From assembly GCA_030386875.1 (NCBI GenBank), contig CM059563.1:49603602-49667601 (forward strand): DNA of 64,000 nt, given 5' to 3'. The translations under genes and the position numbers were made by a program. This document shows positions 47,705 to 59,914 of this stretch, one piece after another. The stretch's first letter is position 1, and each line of letters begins with the position of its first letter. Below the pieces are notes generated by a model. The model saw nothing but the letters and a program-made list of their open reading frames with translations. It was not told the origin of the DNA and did not search any database. The stretch is from Morinoia aosen (lineage: Eukaryota; Arthropoda; Malacostraca; Amphipoda; Talitridae).

Positions 47705-48787
47705 CATGATAAGAATTTAACCCCCTTATCTGCACAAAGGTTGTGACATAAAGGCTTCAAGCTATAGAGAATTTGACGAAAGATTTTTTCCATAAAAAAG
47801 TTACAGATATGGAGTTGCCAGTTAAATTTTTATGAGACTACTGCGCTGTTCAACACATTTTAACTTTTTAATGAAATGAAAATAGTCGCCTTCAATAAAT
47901 TTTGGGTCGCTGAAGACGAAAATCACCATAAAAATTCCCTCCTGGATCAATGTTTTGAGTTATTTCTCTTTTTACATTTTGTATATAACCTATCTATGGG
48001 ACGTTATAATTACGAAAGTTCAAGTATATTTAACAGACTGAAAAAAATAAGGGGAAAGAAAAAAATAGACTCATCGTCGTTCATTTCTGACATCCTTCGT
48101 CTCGTAAATCACGTGATCCTGGGGTAAAAAACTGTTCCAGGCGCTACAGTCTCATTCTTGTACGTGCTAAAGAGCAGATAACTTCAACGCGCCGAGTGTT
48201 TCGTAATTTTATTGGCTCTTTCGTTCAACAGTGACTTACTGTATGAGTGACTTGGTACATATTTCATAAATTTTGTGGAACGCTAAATGCGAAGCAACGC
48301 ACCGCTACTGTATCAATTCACCAGACAACTTTTACTACGTGTGTGTTCACGTGATTTGTGGTTCCAGAAAATGGCCATTAACTGCAGCAGCGAAAAAGGC
48401 ATAATATGCACTATACTTTGAGTGTCGTACCGGAGACCAGGAGAAGAATTAGACTCCCCACGTTCATTGTACAAAACGTTGGTCAACCTTGAATGCTTGG
48501 ATGCATCGGAAAAAAAATTCCGTACGTTTTGGTGTGCCCGCTGTTTAGCATGAACCACCAAACCATACAACCAACTGCTATTTCTGTAGGACACCATACT
48601 TGATGAAAGGAATTAAGACGCAGAAGAAAAGGAATATTGAATACCCTGTGATACAATCATTCGCCTATTAACCCACGGAGAAGGATTGCCAGTCCTCGAT
48701 CCCCCCGCTAATATTTCGACATGTGGAGGATGATGGAACTGAACTTGCTGCGTTGGACATGTTCCAAACACCAGTAATGCTGATAAA
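47705..48787. other. Non-coding stretch; possible upstream remains of the following pseudogene
   Basis: A minus-strand frame at 48313-48597 (94 codons) is not recognised. The sequence immediately before 48788 may still belong to the decayed gene, but no alignment can be made by eye. Confidence 0.45.
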
Positions 48788-49985
48788 TCATTTGAACCGA
48801 CAAGTACCTTCTGTAACGTACACAGAATCATACAAGGTGAACTTCATGACTTGATAAAGGATTTAGAACTCCCAAAGAATAAAGCTGAACTTTTAACAAC
48901 CAGATTGCAGCCCTGGAAAGTCCTGAAGGATAAAGTTAAAATATCCACTGTTTGCAATCGCGAAAAAGAACTTTCTACATTTTACAACCTCGACAATGAC
49001 TTAATATTTTGAAATGATGCTGAAGGTTTGATGGTGAAACAATTTCATACATAGCAGACCATTAGAGATTGTTAAGAGACGCCTAGAAAACAAGTCTGAA
49101 GGCTGTGCTATTGCACAACAGTACTTAAATGTCATAAAACCCTATTGCTTATGCAGCCCTAGGCAAAGGAAGTTATCTAATGCGTCAACGAATTTGGAAT
49201 TGTATAAACTAGAATCAAAATAAGTGGCTAGCATGTGATTCCAAACTAATAGCTATTGTGCTAGGTCTACAAGATGGGTACATAAAACACTCTTGCGATA
49301 AATGTGGGTGGGATAACCACACGAGGCATGCTCACTACTAGTAGAAACAAGGGTGTGCGAATAGCTTTGATGCCTGACACTAAAAACATTTCATACGAAC
49401 CTCAGGTGAACCCTATCAGTATTGCCTTACCACCGTTGCCCACAAAACTTGAACTTATGAAGCAATTTGCGAAGGCCCTTAACAAAAATGCCCGTTCATT
49501 TGAATACTCGTGCTTAAAGTTTCCACGCCAAAGAACGGTAAATGATGAACAGGAGTATTTTATAGGCCCCTAGATACACAAGCTTTTACTAGACAAACAA
49601 ATTGAATCAATTTTCAATCCTAAAGAGTTACCTGCCGGGCAATGTTTCAGGGATGTTAGTACGCAATTCTTGGGCAACTTTCGTGCTGAAATTTACAATG
49701 ACTTTGTGGAAGAATTTAAATTTGCCGATGTGAAAATTGGATGAAACTTATCACAAAACCGCACTTCATATATTCACGCATCGATGTTTTCTTATTGAAG
49801 TGCGGGGCTTTCAGTGACGTTCAACGAAAGCGACTCCATCAGGAGATTTGAGCAATGGCACATAGTTACAAAGGAAAGTGGTCAGTTTCTGTGCTAGCAG
49901 ATTCTTGCTGGATGATCCCAAACAATGCTCCGGACGTACACCACAAGCGGCCCAAAAAAGTCGGCGTGTATTAAAGGCACAGTTT
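48788..49985 (+). pseudogene. Decayed member of a multi-copy uncharacterised protein family
   Basis: The plus strand reads as one protein broken by many stops and frame changes. In order, recognisable blocks are: GELHDLIKDLELPKNKAELL (about 48831 on); NDAEGLM after a TGA; KTSLKAVLLHN; NKWLACDSKLIAIVLGLQDG with SCDKCGWDN following; PPLPTKLELMKQFAKALNK (within the frame 49304-49573); FLGNFRAEIYNDFVEEF; and YKGKWSVSVLADSCW near 49870-49910. This block order matches a family of long, unnamed proteins that I know as repetitive in arthropod and cnidarian gene sets; its biochemical role is not established. A CxxCxWD motif is kept. At least seven in-frame stops show this copy is dead. Its multi-copy habit suggests carriage by a mobile element, but no termini were found here. 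Confidence 0.75.
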
Positions 49986-52717
49986 GTTCACAGCTATTCG
50001 CATTATTCTACTCCCATGGCGTTTTATGTAAAATGTAAATAATGAAATTTTTCTATAATCTGAACCAGCAGACAATTTGAAGTGTTATCGTATTCAGGGA
50101 CCCAAAATCCATACAGGACGGAGAATCTCACCTCTCTAATTTTTTTATTTTTGAATATTGCTAGGCCATATAGCAAAGAAACTGTCTCGCTATTAGGGTC
50201 AGACGAAGGGCTCGTGGTATTCAAAATTAAACCAAAATACGAAAAAAGGTTGTAAGCTCAAGTTTAAAAAAATGCTACGACAGAAATTACAAAAAATGGT
50301 TTGATTTCTTTAGAACTTAATGCAACCATGTTTCAATTATACGGTTGGCATTTTTGTTCAAGTAGCACAACGAGTGAAGAAGGTGTATTAGTTTTGAGCA
50401 CATTTTTCGGAACAGTCATTTTAAGGAGACTATTTGAAATGCTTTAACTAAATAGAGTAAGGTTACCGCGCTGGCACAGCGCGACCGGCGACCACTAGCA
50501 AGGACGGCGAAGGTCAGAACCTCAACCACCAAACAGGTTGCCATGTCTCGCCAGAAGGAAATTTTATGAAGATCACATCAATAAACAAATTTTACCAAAC
50601 CTGGAGAACACATTACACACACAAAGAAAACCATTTAAAATATGACCGGAACCATCGAGGAAACAAAATCACCGGAAGCCCAGAATGACTTTTTTTCAAT
50701 TATTAACGCTATTGACATCTATGAAGCAAACAAGAGGGGCGGCATCGGAGGTCATTTGCCCGGAGTAACACGTTCCTCAAGTCTCGGAAGACGTAGCTCA
50801 ATTCTTCGTTCGCTCTAACGTCCAGCCACGTCGGAGAGAAACGTGGAAAAATGCGCTTGAGAAATATTTAAGAGAAAAATAAATTGGTGCTCTATATTTT
50901 CCATCTAACAACGCTCAGTCATCGCCTTAAAAAATAAAAGATGACTTGAGACCACAACCCATCCGAAACATTATGAAACGTTAGCAAACCAAAGCATCAG
51001 CGAAAGGCACCAGTCTCGAGACTGACCAAGACCATATATGGTCTCGCACGGATCTTCACACTTGCTTGTCATCACGCTGGTTTTTTTCTAAGAATGGCAC
51101 CACAGGCATGATGGTAAGCACGGCCATTAGTTTTCTAATAAACACATCGGGCCAGCATACAGAAGGCCATTAGTGTCTAGGGCTTCCATGCGCAGCGAAG
51201 GAACTATGCCAAAGATGCCTGCCCTGGAAGAAAGGCCTGTCTATACCTTATGATGCTCTTATTAATAATTAAAACATTCATGAACCCCGAGCTAAAGGAA
51301 AAATTTAATAGAAATTTGCAATTCAGCGTAATAAATAAACAGCATATGAGAAATTTTGAGCTCAGATGTGCTCATTAAAACTTTAATTTCAATTCTAGTT
51401 ACCCAACGTAGCTACAATCAGCATTTTCCGCAATCGAGGAGAGCAAATGTAGAAACGCAAAAAAGTAGTTACCAGGTCGCTTACACTGTGCTCTAACGGC
51501 TTGAATTAATATACCGAAAACGGGAACATATAAACTTCTAAATCGCACAATGACTCATGCTAATAATCAATTCATTTTTCATTTGAGGAACTTCAGCAGG
51601 TACGTAATTGGCAACGGTGAATGTTTGGTGAATGAAATTTCACTCTGAAGAATAATTCCTATTAGTTTAGGGGCTTACAGCACCATTCCATACGACACTG
51701 AAGAAAAGATACCTCGCATTAAACCTGTGCCTAAACCATACCTCAACAAGTGTACTTGCAGCGTCAAGTCTACTATTTTCCGCTCCAAAATTTAGAATCG
51801 GATATTAAAATATCCCGGGAGTTAAAACTAGATTTCACTCGAATGTTAAATAAGCGGACATCATATTTCACTATGGAAAGTTAGAGTAAACTACAGAAAA
51901 TTAGCAAGCCTGAATAACGAAAAAGTTACGCACTCAAAAAATATTTTCAGTTATTGTAGTGAAATGAAAACAAAACCTAAACCTTTAATAACTAATAACT
52001 TTAATTCAAGACACTTCAAATCAGACATCAAAGTTCCCGGAACGATATTCTCAGCAAAAGCAAAAACCACAAAACGAAATTTTCCGCAGCAACGATAAAT
52101 TCGTAAACTCTAAGAGAATAAGAACGCGTATCAATGCTTCAACGAATACCGTCTACGTACCTTAAAAGCAAACGATACCTTGCGTCTATCTTACAATTTG
52201 GCCAATCATATAAAATTTCTGCGTTTGATTGTCCATTGGATATTGGATCGGAGTAATTGCAATTTATTGATATAATTGGCCATTTCCTCAGATTGGGGGA
52301 TTAATTGCCCTGCGTTTAAGATAGGCATGTTCTGAATCTCTCCACTCAAAAATCGACTAATTTAACTGTTAGGTTTCGATTGCAAGGTATTCTTAATTCA
52401 AGTCGGCGATTTAAAACTTAAAAAATCCTGCATTTAAAATCAAATGACCACTTTTTTACTTAGGTCGAAAGGAAACTTTTGAAAAATGTGACATTCAACT
52501 TGTGTGATTTTCGAGTTCGTACAAGCATCCATACTGTGAAGTTGTGTTAGCCAGGTACTATTACTGACTTGAAATGATAAGCAAAAAAATAACACAAAAT
52601 TAACATTTATTGAGTAAAATAGACATAATCTGATCCAACCGTTTTTACGGAACGACAAAAATAAACTTTAAATCACCGGAAAAACTCTGTAAGACTGAAA
52701 ACTCCAGCATTTTACCC
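49986..52717. other. Non-coding stretch, nothing recognised
   Basis: No recognisable gene or shared repeat. The family termini expected if the preceding pseudogene were transposon-borne were not seen here. Confidence 0.5.
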
Positions 52718-52946
52718 TTAACACGTTTATCGCCATGTGAGCCACCGATAGTAAGCGGAAGGAATTTTCATAACGCTGCTGACCAGCCAGTAGTTACCTA
52801 CTCAGTTTTCCTCAACACTTCTTCAAAGCTTAATGTAGGCATAGTCCAATTAATGTTTGCCATTTTCAAAATTGTTTATTATGATTGACTTGAAATCTGA
52901 GCTGAATATTGAACTTTAATTTAACTCATGGCAGTTAACGTGTTGA
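52718..52946 (+). mobile_element. Family M MITE copy 4
   Basis: Element 52722-52942 (221 bp). The left flank is TTAA (52718-52721), and the right flank TTGA (52943-52946) is one base from TTAA. The left end reads CACGTTTATCGCCATG and the right end, reverse-complemented, CACGTTAACTGCCATG: inverted repeats with two to three mismatches. It shares 'attttcataacgctgctgac' with copies 2 and 3. Confidence 0.8.
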
Positions 52947-53518
52947 GTCAAATCAGTACTGGAGGAAACAAACTCATTCAACTGTCTTTATGAGTATTTG
53001 ACGGAAATGTTATAGAATGCTATGAAATTTCAAGCTCTTGCGAACCCTAAAGAAAATAAAATCCAGCCGCAGCCACAGAGGTCAAGGAACTTGGCCCTGA
53101 TCCAAATCCTGTAGAGCTTTATGGAATCAGCAGAAAAATAAAGATGAGGTTAGCGAAGCAAGGAGTAGCTGCCTGCGAGACAGGTTACGGTAGGCACTGT
53201 GCCACTGCAACCATCGTCAAGAAGAGCAGCCAGCAGCGCCGTCAAGAGGTTATACTGTACTTTGATTACTTTTCCTACTTATTGTCGATGATTAAATAGT
53301 CATCGTTCGATGAGTTCGAACATAGTAACAGTGATAGAAAAGTTAATGATTTGTAACAAAGCCATTGTATCAAACCCATAATAATTTCTTTAACTTCCGC
53401 TGATTTGTGTTTACTTCCATCTGGTAACGTGAAAGCTGGAAAGGCCAAAAGACGCCATAACAGGTCATTTCGGTATGGTTGGAATAGCTATTCTGTCGCA
53501 ACCGATGATCACTAAAGA
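52947..53518. other. Non-coding stretch, nothing recognised
   Basis: No feature recognised between the MITE and the GAA microsatellite. Confidence 0.5.
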
Positions 53519-53549
53519 AATAGAAGAAGAAGAAGAAGAAGAAGAAGAA
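53519..53549. repeat. (GAA)n microsatellite
   Basis: About ten uninterrupted GAA/AGA triplets followed by a short A-rich run. The long Phe run it gives on the minus strand (frame 53370-53618) is a product of the repeat and not evidence of a gene. Confidence 0.9.
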
Positions 53550-55034
53550 AATATTAAAAAACATTCCGTTAGAATTTAGCAGGTTCACACTTATTTTCAG
53601 CAAGACGTCTGAAACCAAAACAAATAGCCAAAAATTCAGAGAACTTTTTAAAGCAAAAACTTGTACCGAAAAACTAAAAATTTTAAAAATATAACGACTA
53701 TTTTCAAATAGCTTACGTTCTTCATTTCATTTTGATGCGATAATTATTCGTAGTTTTGGAATCGTGTCCAAAAGCTTTACTCTGAATCAATCTGGCACTT
53801 GATCCAAACCACTGGCACTTAAAAAGTTAGGAAGGAAGGGGAAGAAGAGACTGAAAAGAGAAGACGAAGAAAACTATTGAAGTGGAAAGAAGCAGAGTGA
53901 CCAGAGATAGATAGAAATCACGAAGGTCTATCTATAGCTCAAGTCCCCTAACACTTTCCCCTTTTACGGCTCTAGTCCCCATAGCATAGGAGGGCACAAA
54001 TAACTTACTTAAACCTATTGCCTCTCCCATATCCCCTGAGCGGAAAGCAAAACAATTCCGAGGAAGACATTTACCCTCAAATACTTCGTATTAAAAAAAA
54101 CAATTAATTAGAAAACTTAATTGATGGCGATAATTAGCGCTGTAAAATTATTAAAGGGTTTCTCAGTTGGTACTTGCTTTCACGAGGTAGAAAACGATTG
54201 TGACCACACATTTATTTAAAACCATCGTCACGCAGCCAGTGTAAGCATCGCCGCCAGAGCTAGATGAATTACGGCGTCAAGTAATTATACATAGCACTCG
54301 AGAGCCAAGAGTAGCTAGAAGAGCTTAATTATAAGGCCTATCGGTTCTTGTTAAAATTCCAATAAAAACTAATCAATTAAAAGGACACGGAAAATATTTT
54401 TGACGTGCTACACAGCGCTACACGTAGCTCCTTTTGAGTCAGCATAATTTAAATAACTTAAAATTTTACAACCTTACGAGGAGAATCTATCACTGTGTCC
54501 GTAACGTCAAACCTCAGCAATCAAAAAATTAAAAATCACTGAAAAGCAAACAAGAACAATTTACAGTATTCAATAGAACACAGGGGCAATGAAATGAATA
54601 AATGTCCAGTTGGCGAAGTATCACGCGTCATGCAAGAGGCCAAGTCACGCAATATCTTCTCATACCGCATACTTGTTCGCTCTTACAGGGCCTCAAAGTA
54701 AAGTCCCTGACGATAAAAAAAAACACTACAAGGCGACTCATATTCCAGCGAGTTCGCAACGACCCAGCAGACGAGAGCTTGGTTCACTATTCGCTTGGGG
54801 CCGCTGAACTGCTGTTAACCGTGTTATAAGACTACACGTGCATAGTTATTGGTAATAGGTTGTATAAATTCTACTTAACTGTATGTGAGGCGGGCTAGAA
54901 CAACCCTCACGTACATAATGTTCAGCTAGAGCTCTGCTTGAAGCTCAATGGACTCTGAAATAAAATATAAAAAACGTAGATAAACTTAGATTATTCAAAG
55001 AGCATTCTAAAACACTCATCTTGAATATTAGTTT
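53550..55034. other. Non-coding stretch, nothing recognised
   Basis: Two overlapping 65-75 codon plus-strand frames at 54602-54829 have no recognisable content. Confidence 0.5.
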
Positions 55035-55405
55035 ACATTATAAGTTAGTTTGATGCCTCCCAAACAACAACAAAGGCGTTCCCAAGAGATCGAGGTAGGA
55101 GAAAGACACGATATAGAGTGTGAAATTATAAGGGACCAGGGAGTTCAAGTACAAGAAGTGTCCCAAAACTGCGATAGAAACGGCAAAATTGAAAGGCGTT
55201 CATGAAACAACATAAAAGTTGAAAAAGTAATAGATGCTGACAAATAAGACAGCAGTGAACCGGAAATAAATTATCCGTAATAAAATAAAAACCTATTCTA
55301 TTTCGCCAAAAAAGGCCAGCTCGAGACCTCACCTATTGCCCCTAGGAGCACTAATTCTTGCAGATCCAACAACAGTTATATTTCGATGAAGGGAGATGAA
55401 CGATG
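55035..55405 (-). mobile_element. Family R copy 9
   Basis: Recognised from 'ttagtttgatgcctccc', 'aacaacaaaggcgttcccaa', 'ggcgttcatgaaacaacata', 'gacagcagtgaaccgg', 'aaacctattctatttcgcc' and 'ccctaggagcactaattc'. The middle of the element (about 55105-55190) is replaced or strongly diverged. No target-site duplication was found. Confidence 0.8.
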
Positions 55406-58400
55406 AAAGAAAACTTAAACGCGCTATAATGCCAGTACAAGGACGCGAAAAAAGCATGGAGACTACAACGCATACAAAGTAATGATCTCATGAGTGGTTA
55501 GACAGTGAGGCTTGGAGGTTTATGCTCATTTTATTTCGATACAAGAAACTTGGCAAGACATTTTTATGTTAAATTTCACAATTATTCTTTAATAAATCCT
55601 AAATAACCCTGAAATATAACCAACAATATGCAAAAATATTGTGTATTCAAATACAGACCATATACATGATTCAATGATTCAAATTCTTCTCGATCTGAAT
55701 GTTGAAAAGGGAACAACGAAGCATTAGTTCGCAACATACATCTCAGGGAACGTAGGTATTCATCATTATTCACAGTCATAAGATGGATAAGAATCGGAAA
55801 GAGTAAAAAATATTAATTGCGGACGGCTCGGTTTGACGATTCCAACACAAAATCGGAGAATGCAAAAAAAATCGCTGGGAACGAAATTGACATCTAACAA
55901 TGAGTCCATATTAAATGTAAATGAAACTTTTGAAATCTGTATTTGAATGGGTTTAAGAACTGAAAACGCTTGGCATAACCGAACGTTTTGGTTGCAGAAA
56001 AAACGAAGTTAAAATAAAAGTACCTTCTTTACAAGCGAATAAGATCTTTATTCGACCAAAAATACGCACAAAGCATAAATAATCAAAGCTAAGGAATTTC
56101 AATGCCATGAACCCATGGAGTTGAAGAACTCCAGCTCTGAATGAAGCAACGATCGACTGAAGCAGAAGCTGAAACTGTTCGATTTACGGGATGGAATAAC
56201 TGCCATTGCGGTAGAGGGTCAACAATGACTAGTTGCTTGTGTCAGCAGAGCAAACTGAACTGCTTCAGTTTAGGGGAAAGGGATGAGCCCAGCGGTGAAG
56301 AGGCAGCCAATGACTTGAAGAAATAAAGAAGCTCCATGAAGACCAATTTAGGGTCCACATTGTTAGGTTTGTATGCAGTAAAGCGAACTGAGCGTAGACA
56401 TTGTACGCCAAGAGATGAAACTCAGTCATCTTAATGTTCAAGTAAAAAGTAAGTTTCGTGTAGAAGTATTTGGGAAGAAAAGTTTACGATCGCTACACAA
56501 TCACCATTCTAAAGAAACATGTTTCATGGAGTTGAAAGAAATGCTCATGCGGTGCAAAAAAGAATTACCTCAACGCTTAGAGTTAACCAAGAAAATTTCG
56601 AAAGAATGAAACTAAAAATCTTAAAATTAAGCTTTAGGCACACGAAAACGCAAATGAATTGGTCTATTACGAGGAAAAACGACTCAGAAATTTTTTTCTT
56701 CTCACTGGAAATTGCAATCAAATACGGATAGACTTGAAGAATCTTCAAGGTAGAGTATCTTGTAAACTCCGCAAAGCCCAATTCGTTATTCTAAAAAGAG
56801 GTAAAAGAAGTCCTACAGGAGCGATGATATTGAATAATCAACATGAATGAACCAACAATTTTAAAAACAAATCTACCTAACAGTAGAATATACCAAACAG
56901 TAGTTTTGAGATTCATTTAGACCATAAAAACTGACTAGGTCGTATAGTAGGTCGTAGTAGGTCGTATCAAATCAAGTTATTAGCTCAAAAAGAAGCAGGA
57001 TCATTAGCTGGGCAACACAGACGAGATGTAACAGCGCATGTGTACGGTGCCTGGAACTCGGCAGCTCACGTCTGAAGAGGGTGAACACCGAGCAGCCAAG
57101 GATCACCGCTCATTTGCACACAATGGTGGGAGGGGGCAGGCGAGCGCAGGGCACACGTACGACGTCATTACTGACGTTATTTACAGCAGACTACGAGCAA
57201 GCGAGCTCAGTAACGAAAAGCGACGCTAATAAAGAATAAGGTTGCTCATTAGCGACCAAAATTATTCGCTCGGCATGCTAGCAGCAGGCTGTATAAAGAG
57301 GGCACATCTGCATGACTCTCTGGCATGGTGACTCCGAGCGCGGCTACGTCTGGAGCCACCAAGTTCTGTTCCGTCGACATATTTGGGCTGTATGCTGCGT
57401 GAGTAAGGGCTCTTTTGTTATACCAAGTGAATTATCAAAAGAGTGCGGTACAACGCCCTCCAAAAGTAAATTCGTACACACTAATTCTACATTGATATTG
57501 TAAATGCAACAATTAGCTGAAAAATCATTTTCATAGGAAGAAAAGTTAAAGAATTCATCATTTGTTCATTCAGAATTAATCATCTCTTCAAGTTGATCCC
57601 TGTGGAGACTCGACTCATAAGTTTGGGGCCAAAAATGTGAACATCACAAAAATAGGAGGCGAACCACGAGGAAATGTATCGGCCATTGCTAAGTTACACT
57701 TAATCATTCCGTTTTTCAAACGACTTCAGATCAAATGTTTAACTTCTCACGTGTGGCAAATGTACGTCTGAAATCCTTCCGCTTTGTGCTTTTCCCAACC
57801 CGAAAAGAAGATTGCCACAGAGTTGAAGAGGCACAATCGAGGCTTTTGAGATTACACTTTCGTTCGAATCGTACGTGTATAGTGTTTATTTACCATGCAT
57901 AATATGGTAAGATCAATTCAAAACTCTCATGCACGACCACTCGCACTAAGTTTGCAATATCAAATATTAGAAATGATACGAACCTATCACCAATTTCACC
58001 AAGAACAACACAAAAACACTGACCAGTCAATGTCACTGAAGAAATTTGCCGATCGCAGATTCGGTTCAGATACTTCAACAACACAATGTTCTCAGAACGT
58101 TTTGAATGTTTTAACTGGTCTTAGCATAATGAAGAACTTGAATCTTCCAATCAGAAAAATACCTCACTTAAAAGGTTATCCAAATATGATACCATAATTA
58201 AAAACTACAATTTTTGATTTTACAGACGTTGATTAGAAATCAGTGATAATACGAACTTACAAAATCGTTCATGCAACAATTTTATTCAATTGATATTCAG
58301 TTTATGTATTTTCATCCGTTTATAACAGTGCACTATTATTTTTCAGATGCCGCATTCAAAAATTGCTCATTTTTTCAACCCCATGGCGCGAGTGAAATAT

Positions 58401-58502
58401 CGCTAGTAAAACAAGTCAGTTCCAAAGAAGCAAATGCGCACGAAACAAAGAGCCCCTGTTGAGAAGAGCAGTTGACTAAGCCACTCGTCGCTGGCAGTAA
58501 GA
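55406..58502. other. Non-coding stretch, nothing recognised
   Basis: Several 60-100 codon frames (for example 57895-58197 plus) lack recognisable domains. The cluster at 56140-56860 could be remains of a decayed gene, but no identity is seen. Confidence 0.45.
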
Positions 58503-58770
58503 ATGAAAGCAGCATCGTTTTCCGAGAGGGCACCAGCGGAGCTGCATCGACCCCTGCGACCCTTCCGCTGTAACGGAGGAGCTCATGGCAGCGGCCTCCT
58601 ACACTGGCGGCCCCCTCGCCCTGCAGCCTGCGCCCTCCGGCCCGCGGCTGCTGCACCCACACCCCCGCAGGCCGCAGCCTCTGGACTCTGCCGTGGCGGC
58701 TATCGAGCACGGGATCTTCACGAGCCGAGAGACGCATTCAAGGTTGGCTACCCGATTCTCAATGCTTGAC
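58503..58770. other. GC- and CpG-rich island; possible first exon
   Basis: A sharply GC-rich island in an AT-rich setting, open on both strands. On the plus strand an ATG at 58585 reads MAAASYTGGPLALQPAPSG, then a Pro/Arg-rich run and DSAVAAIEHGIFTSRETHSR, ending at a weak donor-like CAAGGTTGG. On the minus strand a 120-codon frame (58375-58737) also crosses it. CpG-rich islands of this size often mark promoters or 5' exons. I recognise neither protein, so only the island itself is well supported. Confidence 0.35.
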
Positions 58771-59373
58771 GGACAGCATGAATTTTTACGTTCGAAATAA
58801 TGGGCGTCATTGGTTGTGTCTACGGTGGAGCTAAGAAAGGACATGGCGCAAAGGTTAATAAACAAATAAATGACAATACATAGCTTGTGCATATATGGCA
58901 ATAGTTGACGGATTGATCGAAAATTACACTCTCGGATTTAGGTAAAGCACCTACAGCTAACTGATGACCTGTCGTGTGACCGTGTTAAAAATACTCAACA
59001 TTGAACTTGACGACGGTAGCTCAAACGATAAAATATTATAGCCTAATTCTCCAGTCAATGTGAAGAAAATAATGAAAAAGTAACAGCTGTACCAAAAATG
59101 CAACTGGATTAAACGAAGGAAATTTCTTTGGATTTGTTTATATTTAACCAGAAGACGCTCTTTGTTAATAACAACAACTAAACGGTTGATTCCTAGGGGA
59201 AATCAATATAAATAGATGAATTTTCATTGTTACCTTTACCACATTCTGCTACATTACAAATAGAATTTCAAGTTCCTAAACGTTATTAAAACGCTGATTA
59301 AAATATCGATTATCCTTCATATCATCCCACTCATGAAGTTCGTGGTCTTACTCGCTGCCACTTAAAGTTTTAG
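58771..59373. other. Non-coding spacer, nothing recognised
   Basis: No gene or repeat recognised between the GC-rich island and the next R copy. Confidence 0.5.
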
Positions 59374-59718
59374 TAGAAGAAATCAGATTAGATTAGTCGT
59401 TAGTTTTAGCCTCCCTACCCAGCAACAATTGCGATCCAAAGAGAGGAAGGAGGAAGGCACCATTTAGTATGGAGTTAAGGAAACGCGGAATCTACGCAGA
59501 AAGGCATAGAAACAGTTAGTTGTGAAAGAAGATTATGAAACAAGACCAAAGTTGAAGAAGACAGTAGTAGGTGCTGAAAAACAGGACAGCAGTGAACCGA
59601 AAAAAGGTGGTCCTTAACATAACAAAAACATTTTATTTCAACAAAAAGAAGGCCTACCTAACTCTCAGCTCAGGCCCTCACATTGTCCCCCTGGGAGCGC
59701 TAGTTAGAAGAAATCAGA
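59374..59718 (-). mobile_element. Family R copy 10, young, with 14-bp target-site duplication
   Basis: Element about 59388-59704 between identical 14-bp repeats TAGAAGAAATCAGA at 59374-59387 and 59705-59718; the exact boundary is uncertain by a base or two because the tail begins similarly. The tail reads 'ttagattag', and the other end reaches 'ctgggagcgctagt'. It is the longest of the three young copies and differs from the 47397 copy at only a few positions over their shared length. Like the other young copies it lacks the roughly 30-base segment kept in copies 2, 5, 7 and 11. Confidence 0.93.
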
Positions 59719-59914
59719 GCCTCCTACGAAAAATTTAGGACTGGAGCTGGTAAAAAAAATCAACGACACTGTTGTAAATGTCTGTTGCCCTGCACACGAT
59801 GCCGGTCTCCACAATGCAAGAAAATAAGAAACAAAAGGAAGAATAATGGTTACTAAATCTACAATTAACCATACAATGGCCTTCTCCGAAAAGCGCGGCC
59901 GCTCCGCGGTGAGT

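Noticed and set aside
53370-53618. Minus-strand frame with a poly-Phe run
   Set aside because: The run is produced by the GAA microsatellite.
56141-56850. Cluster of overlapping 60-70 codon plus-strand frames as a decayed gene
   Set aside because: No block could be matched to a protein family, and frames switch without a consistent protein.
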